From the NCBI RefSeq assembly GCF_000271665.2, contig NZ_CP010978.1, positions 962,501 to 1,026,500 on the forward strand: 64,000 nucleotides of DNA, written 5' to 3'. The notes beneath the pieces are model-generated. The model was not told where the DNA came from, ran no database searches, and saw only the letters and a program-made list of their open reading frames with translations. The position numbers were made by a program, and so were the translations under genes. This stretch comes from Pelosinus fermentans JBW45. Its GTDB lineage: Bacteria; Bacillota; Negativicutes; DSM-13327. Shown here piece by piece: positions 61,401 through 64,000 of the stretch. Within the stretch, counting starts at the first letter, position 1. Each line of letters starts with the position of its first letter.

Positions 61401-64000
61401 CAGCCAGTCCGGCTTCATCCTTTGCTGCACCAAAATACCTCTGACTTTTTTGAACAGCGTTTTAGTTCAGTCTTTTCAGGGAATGAATTTTTTCTTAAGG
61501 ATCATGTTGTTAAGGGGCAGCGGGTGCTGCCAGGAGTTGCTTACCTTGAAATTGCCCATGCGGCAGTCATATTGGCTTCAGGCATTAACGAGAAACAGAA
61601 TAGTATTAAGATCAAGAATGTGACTTGGATTCGTCCGATGATTATGGGAGATAAAGAATTGCAGGCACAAATCAGGCTCTTGCCGGAAGAAAATGGAGAT
61701 ATTAATTATGAAATATATAGTCAGTCAGCGTTAGACGGCACTGCAGCAACCGTACATAGTCAAGGGCGTGCTGTACTGAGCCCGATTACCGAACCTCCCC
61801 CATTAGATCTGCAAGCCTTACAAAGACAATGCAGTCATGGCACTATTTCATTTGGTCAGTGCTATGAAGCTTACAGGACTATGGGAATTGATTATGGACC
61901 AGGACATCAGGGCATCAGGGAAATCTATGTGGGAGAATATCAGGTTCTGGCAAAGATCTCTATGCCATCGTGTGTTCGTGATATGCAGGAAGAGTTTATT
62001 ATGCATCCCAGCATAATGGATTCAGCCTTACAAGCATCAATCGGCTTAATCATGAGCTATAGCGAAATAGAGCCTTCAAAACCAATTGTACCATTTGCCT
62101 TACAAGAGATTGAGGTTTTTCAGAAATGCACTTCAGCTATGTGGGCTCATGTCTGTTATAGTAACGGCAGTAAACCAGGCGATAAAATACAAAAATTAGA
62201 TATTGATATATGCGATGAGCTGGGAGGAATTTATGTACGATTAAAAGGCTTCTCAGCTAGAGTAATGGAGAAAGATAATATTCAGAAGGAATCAGCAGCG
62301 GTTCTGGAAACGCTGATGTTCCATTCCAGCTGGATAGTAAAAGATGCCAATGCAGAAGCTGCTTTCCCGGATGATACGCAGCAGATAGTAATCTTTTGTG
62401 AACCAGATGAAATGGTTAAGGAAAAAATCAAGGAAAAGATGAACAGCAATCGTTACCTTATTTTACAGTCGAATCAGGAGCAGTTAGAGGAGCGGTTCCA
62501 ATCCTATGTATTTCAAGTATTTGATGAAATTCAAAATGTACTTAGAAGCAAACCTAGACACAATGTTTTAATCCAAATTGTCGTCTCAATACAAGAAGAG
62601 CAGCAGCTCTTTTCTGCACTTTTTGCCTTGATAAAAACAGCTGAGCTTGAAAATCCCAAGGTATGGGGACAACTGATTGAAGTGGAATTAGGGGAGTCTT
62701 GGGAAAGATTTTCGGAAAAGCTGGCAGAGAATAGTCGTTGTCCGATGGATAGGAGAATTCAATATCTGAATGGCAAACGCCGTGTTGCTGTTTGGAGGGA
62801 AATAGAAAGATCCCATGAGGTTTTAACAACTCCATGGAAAGAGCAGGGAATCTATTTGATCACAGGAGGTGCAGGAGGTCTAGGGTTAATATTCGCTCAA
62901 GAGATTGCACAGCAAGTTAAGAATCCGGTCATTATTTTAACTGGCCGATCTGCCCTTAATGAAGAAAAGCGTAAGAAACTGAAGAGATTGGTGGAATTGG
63001 GGGCTAAGATCGAATATAGGCAGGCCGACATAACTGATAAGAAAGCGGTTATCAGATTGATCCAAACGATTCAGGAACAATTTGGTGATCTTCATGGCAT
63101 TATTCATGCTGCTGGAGTAATCCGGGATAATTTTATTATTAAAAAGACGAAAGAAGAAATGCAGGAAGTTTTGGCTCCGAAGGTTTCAGGACTAGTGTAT
63201 TTGGATCACGCCACTAGAAATATGAAGCTGGATTTTTTCATTCTGTTTTCCTCTATATCAGGAAGTCTGGGCAATGTGGGACAGGCTGATTATGCTGTGG
63301 CCAATGACTTTATGAATGCATATGCAAGATATCGTAATGCTCTGGCAGCAGCAAAACAGCGGCAGGGTCAGACGCTTGCCATAAATTGGCCTTTATGGCA
63401 AGCGGGCGGGATGAATGTTAACGAAGCAATCGAAAAAATGATGCGAAATATGGGTATGGGAGCCATGCCTACTGCCAGCGGTCTAAGATTATTTTATTTA
63501 GGGATGAATACAGATAAGGACCAAGTGCTGGTAATGACAGGCGAGCCAGAGCGAATACAAGAAAAACTGCTTTTAACAGCATATTTCTCCCAGCCTGATA
63601 AAATCACTGCAGCATCAACTTTTACGGAAGCGGCTTATGCCAGTAATCTGCTGGACAGAATCCAATCACTTTTAATACAAATGACATCCAAGCTGCTTAA
63701 GGTCAGGATGGAAGAAATAGATAGTAACACTGAATTGAATGAATATGGTTTTGATTCTATTACATTCACCGAATTTGCAAATCAGCTCAACCAAGAGTAT
63801 AAACTTGAATTAACACCTGTTATATTTTTTGAATATCCAACTCTCAATCGTTTTGCTGAGTACTTGCTCGAAAGTTACCTAGCTGAATTTTCATCACAAT
63901 TAGCAGTGCAAAAGGATACAGATCTCAACGGATTTAAGGAACCTGAGTTTATGGCCAGTTCACCTAAAGTCATTGATAATGGCAGTCTGCTAGAGAACAT
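55464..64000 (+). CDS. Hybrid NRPS / trans-AT polyketide synthase, 3' end outside window
   Basis: The frame is open for 2845 codons to the window end, starting at an ATG behind GAGGAGAGGG. Domains by residue: formyltransferase ~5-215 (N95/H97 in 'INFHDALLPEYAG', D133); a C-terminal half of a condensation-type fold ~320-560 without HHxxxD; adenylation ~580-1080 ('YVIFTSGSTGKPKGVEVTQR', 'FDIAGLELYLPLITGG', 'NMYGPTETTIWS'; pocket read as D-I-L-Q-L-G-M-I-W, a glycine code); two carrier domains (Ser1153, Ser1263); ketosynthase ~1355-1790 (C1525, H1660, H1706); dehydratase (H2014, D2186); ketoreductase (GGAGGLG, Y2610); carrier (Ser2765). No acyltransferase lies in the line, so malonyl units must come from the AT-ER protein. 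The order suggests an N-formylglycine-type starter. Confidence 0.93.
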   Translation, partial: MGNDGKFSCYIIGDGALLTACGELIIDSGHDIYGVISSNPSIREWAEDKGLTCTDHDSDYVDFLKQNPFDYLFSIVYLSLIPRKVLALPQRMAINFHDALLPEYAGIHATSWAIMNQEKQHGITWHEMVSAVDKGNILKQMIIPVEEGETAHSLNVKCYKAGLESFRDLVEELAGDSYSLTFQDLSRRTYYGKYQHPPAGGVISWDSSAEEMDAAVRALQFGKYQNQLGIAKLAVNNEYIIVDQIFVTKNKSDAKPGTIVAIADLNFTVATVNNDIEIRSIRSIHGVQLPISDCIEKYHLKAGGLLPGFARKTSTRITALHKQISRFEDYWIKKMSKMDAAIWPGAIQSVEGIDSIHNSFVDFTIAEEFITYAEQDYGNRLASCLAAISTFLSKECKTNNVQFFLGYQELREDFQGVDTLFAVHVPVELELNDTLTFRDTCDIARAEIQSVKEHKTFLHDLIARTPQLKSNSPVHEKKLLSFTVEYVKDLTDYSQLACNRYGISLIVPEMGNTWRIAFDEALLATAKAVNGTNRLAACMARAAATPDAPISKLTTLTDAEFHKAIYERNHTVAEYPRDKCMHELFKERVKQSPEKIAVLCRDESLTYMELEEKASRLASFLNRAGVGRGDLVGIFIERSLDMLVGLLGVLKAGGTYVPIDPLYPGERILHMIEDADIKMVLTQNEFKHKLPGSNARIICLDTDWEDICINSGKSSSRKYYSYSSKTVRPEDSAYVIFTSGSTGKPKGVEVTQRGLTNFLCAMAKCPGFTKEDRVLALTTICFDIAGLELYLPLITGGQVEILPTETARDGFALKERIEKEWATVVQATPATWEMLLEAGWDKRTSIKILCGGEALSRQLAQKLLDRSKEVWNMYGPTETTIWSSVSKINLGEEITIGYPIGNTQFYIVDEHLNPVPDGVEGELCIGGDGLAKGYLNRPELTSEKFILNPFAADLQLKMYRTGDCAKYLPDGRVVCLGRMDNQVKLRGFRIELGEIETVLQKQLHVKHAVVVMKADSTGYKSLTAFMVPDKFQDLIAGSKLREAMREFLPDYMIPASYVYLEMLPLTLNLKVDRKVLSAAPDFQLIEKYGYKEMNHHIHIPANDSIKTLEWKEEESKAAGHFAEDLTKIIAGVVKISAEEIHAEIPMGEYGFDSIRFTVLSKRIKDAYNISVTPAQFYTYETVNKLIDYMSKTYQEELDKHYGKETKGIQDSLSKSKVEAADSAHEAAFDLFSRDLTQLVAGVVKISAEEIHAEIPMGEYGFDSIRFTVLSKRIKDAYHISVTPAQFYTYTTVKKVIEFLWHAYRDELQKSYGDVSVEVKTISGRSELKNKEMNSVVNFNKTNMEFDSDQRKWKKEPVAIIGIGGIFPQAPDLDTFWDHIVNKRDLITPIPWERWDSNHYYAKIAEEKKIPFAKWGGFLEDVDKFDAAFFNISPREAEQMDPQQRIFLETVWKAIENAGYKASEFSGTKTGVYVGAVSSDYWDMMLCSGLEADSYTISGNINCVIANRVSYLLNLQGASATIDTACSSSLVAIHRAVTAIQHGDCDMAIAGGVNVILNPFMHTALGINGMLSADGRCKTFDSQANGYVRGEGAGVLILKPLSKAIEDGDNIHAVIKGSSENHGGRTNSLTAPNPNAQAGLLISAYSEAEIDPSTVTYIEAHGTGTSLGDPIEINGIKMAFEELGKKWGRIGPEKYCGIGSVKSNIGHLEAGAGVAGLLKIVLAMQKGALPGMIHFKEQNPYINLEGTQFYIAAETQKWQRIRDSAGQTVPRRAGVSSFGFGGSNAHVVLEEYCGTKTNAEINNNISNVFLLSAKSEDRLRAYAIDMLAFLEEVAAREEKGEWIGTLFTDIMYTLQMGREAMNKRLAIVASNIKELTEKLRQYCADEKEITQVYTGAGGLETKNISALLEGSNGKEFLAAIIRQKEYKKLAHLWVGGAAVDWSLLYSHSKPVRISLPTYPFAKERHWLPINKNVLVSKYEVQPVRLHPLLHQNTSDFFEQRFSSVFSGNEFFLKDHVVKGQRVLPGVAYLEIAHAAVILASGINEKQNSIKIKNVTWIRPMIMGDKELQAQIRLLPEENGDINYEIYSQSALDGTAATVHSQGRAVLSPITEPPPLDLQALQRQCSHGTISFGQCYEAYRTMGIDYGPGHQGIREIYVGEYQVLAKISMPSCVRDMQEEFIMHPSIMDSALQASIGLIMSYSEIEPSKPIVPFALQEIEVFQKCTSAMWAHVCYSNGSKPGDKIQKLDIDICDELGGIYVRLKGFSARVMEKDNIQKESAAVLETLMFHSSWIVKDANAEAAFPDDTQQIVIFCEPDEMVKEKIKEKMNSNRYLILQSNQEQLEERFQSYVFQVFDEIQNVLRSKPRHNVLIQIVVSIQEEQQLFSALFALIKTAELENPKVWGQLIEVELGESWERFSEKLAENSRCPMDRRIQYLNGKRRVAVWREIERSHEVLTTPWKEQGIYLITGGAGGLGLIFAQEIAQQVKNPVIILTGRSALNEEKRKKLKRLVELGAKIEYRQADITDKKAVIRLIQTIQEQFGDLHGIIHAAGVIRDNFIIKKTKEEMQEVLAPKVSGLVYLDHATRNMKLDFFILFSSISGSLGNVGQADYAVANDFMNAYARYRNALAAAKQRQGQTLAINWPLWQAGGMNVNEAIEKMMRNMGMGAMPTASGLRLFYLGMNTDKDQVLVMTGEPERIQEKLLLTAYFSQPDKITAASTFTEAAYASNLLDRIQSLLIQMTSKLLKVRMEEIDSNTELNEYGFDSITFTEFANQLNQEYKLELTPVIFFEYPTLNRFAEYLLESYLAEFSSQLAVQKDTDLNGFKEPEFMASSPKVIDNGSLLEN
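58851..58964 (+). repeat. Exact 114-bp repeat, first carrier domain
   Basis: This segment, covering the phosphopantetheine site GFDSIRFTVLSKRI of the first tandem carrier, is identical base for base to 59181-59294. Flanking parts of the two carriers differ. Confidence 0.9.
59181..59294 (+). repeat. Exact 114-bp repeat, second carrier domain
   Basis: This is the second copy, 330 bp downstream and in the same frame, within the second tandem carrier of the NRPS-PKS gene. Confidence 0.9.

Noticed and set aside
1-64000. CRISPR array
   Set aside because: No regularly spaced direct repeats with unique spacers were seen; repeated sequences are palindromic REP-like or domain duplications.

Overview
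The window reads as a chromosome segment of an endospore-forming, diderm (Gram-negative-walled) Firmicute, most likely a Negativicute of the Sporomusaceae type (Pelosinus/Sporomusa-like). The reasons are the co-occurrence of an alpha/beta small acid-soluble spore protein and a CwlD-like spore amidase with an RND efflux pump and an LptA/OstA-like protein (outer-membrane biology), strong AGGAGG ribosome binding sites with frequent GTG/TTG starts, T-box and ykkC-class leader RNAs, and a SCIFF peptide/maturase pair. The genus is inference; no 16S gene is present.

Layout. 0-12 kb: an ATP-grasp gene (cut by the window edge) divergent from a MocR regulator, a degraded REP-associated transposase, dapB, a T-box-controlled brnQ, and a TetR-controlled RND efflux operon read leftwards with two matching operator palindromes. 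12-21.6 kb: an accessory region with a methyltransferase, a GNAT acetyltransferase, a broken IS110 gene, two surface/phage-tail-like genes behind a duplicated structured leader, a complete IS3-family element, a radical-SAM gene behind a ykkC-class riboswitch, and remnants of a phage-type regulatory region (three XRE genes or fragments). 21.7-26.5 kb: a tight operon manA-hxlA-hxlB-PTS IIA/IIB/IIC/IID joining a mannose-family phosphotransferase system to hexulose-phosphate synthase and isomerase. 26.5-33.3 kb: spore protein, CwlD, PIG-L deacetylase, D-serine ammonia-lyase, a REP-associated tyrosine transposase flanked by inverted REP copies, and a PucR regulator. 33.5-37.2 kb: a peptide-utilisation group (OPT transporter, PqqD-like protein, small anchored protein, aminopeptidase). 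37.8-49.3 kb: alkyltransferase, pta, SCIFF peptide and its radical-SAM/SPASM maturase, hypF-hypC-hypD-hypE, rpoN, mgtC and a cysteine desulfidase-like gene.

49.4-64 kb: the start of a trans-AT polyketide/nonribosomal peptide cluster. It opens with a long leader and a LoaP/NusG-type antiterminator, then a free acyltransferase that looks like an acyl hydrolase, an AT-ER fusion, a PP-loop amidotransferase-like enzyme and a giant NRPS-PKS gene that runs off the window. Its visible order is formyltransferase, a condensation-like remnant, an adenylation domain whose pocket reads as glycine by eye, two carrier domains, KS, DH, KR and ACP. The natural reading is an N-formyl-glycine-type starter extended by a trans-AT line, transcribed as one long antiterminated message. 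This cluster is the most novel-looking part of the window.

Small dispersed repeats recur: GGGACA-type REP elements tied to the tyrosine transposase, a palindromic element present twice (once ending a LamG gene), and long inverted-repeat elements around the SCIFF locus. Domain and family calls are from reading the translated sequence by eye; no database search was possible.
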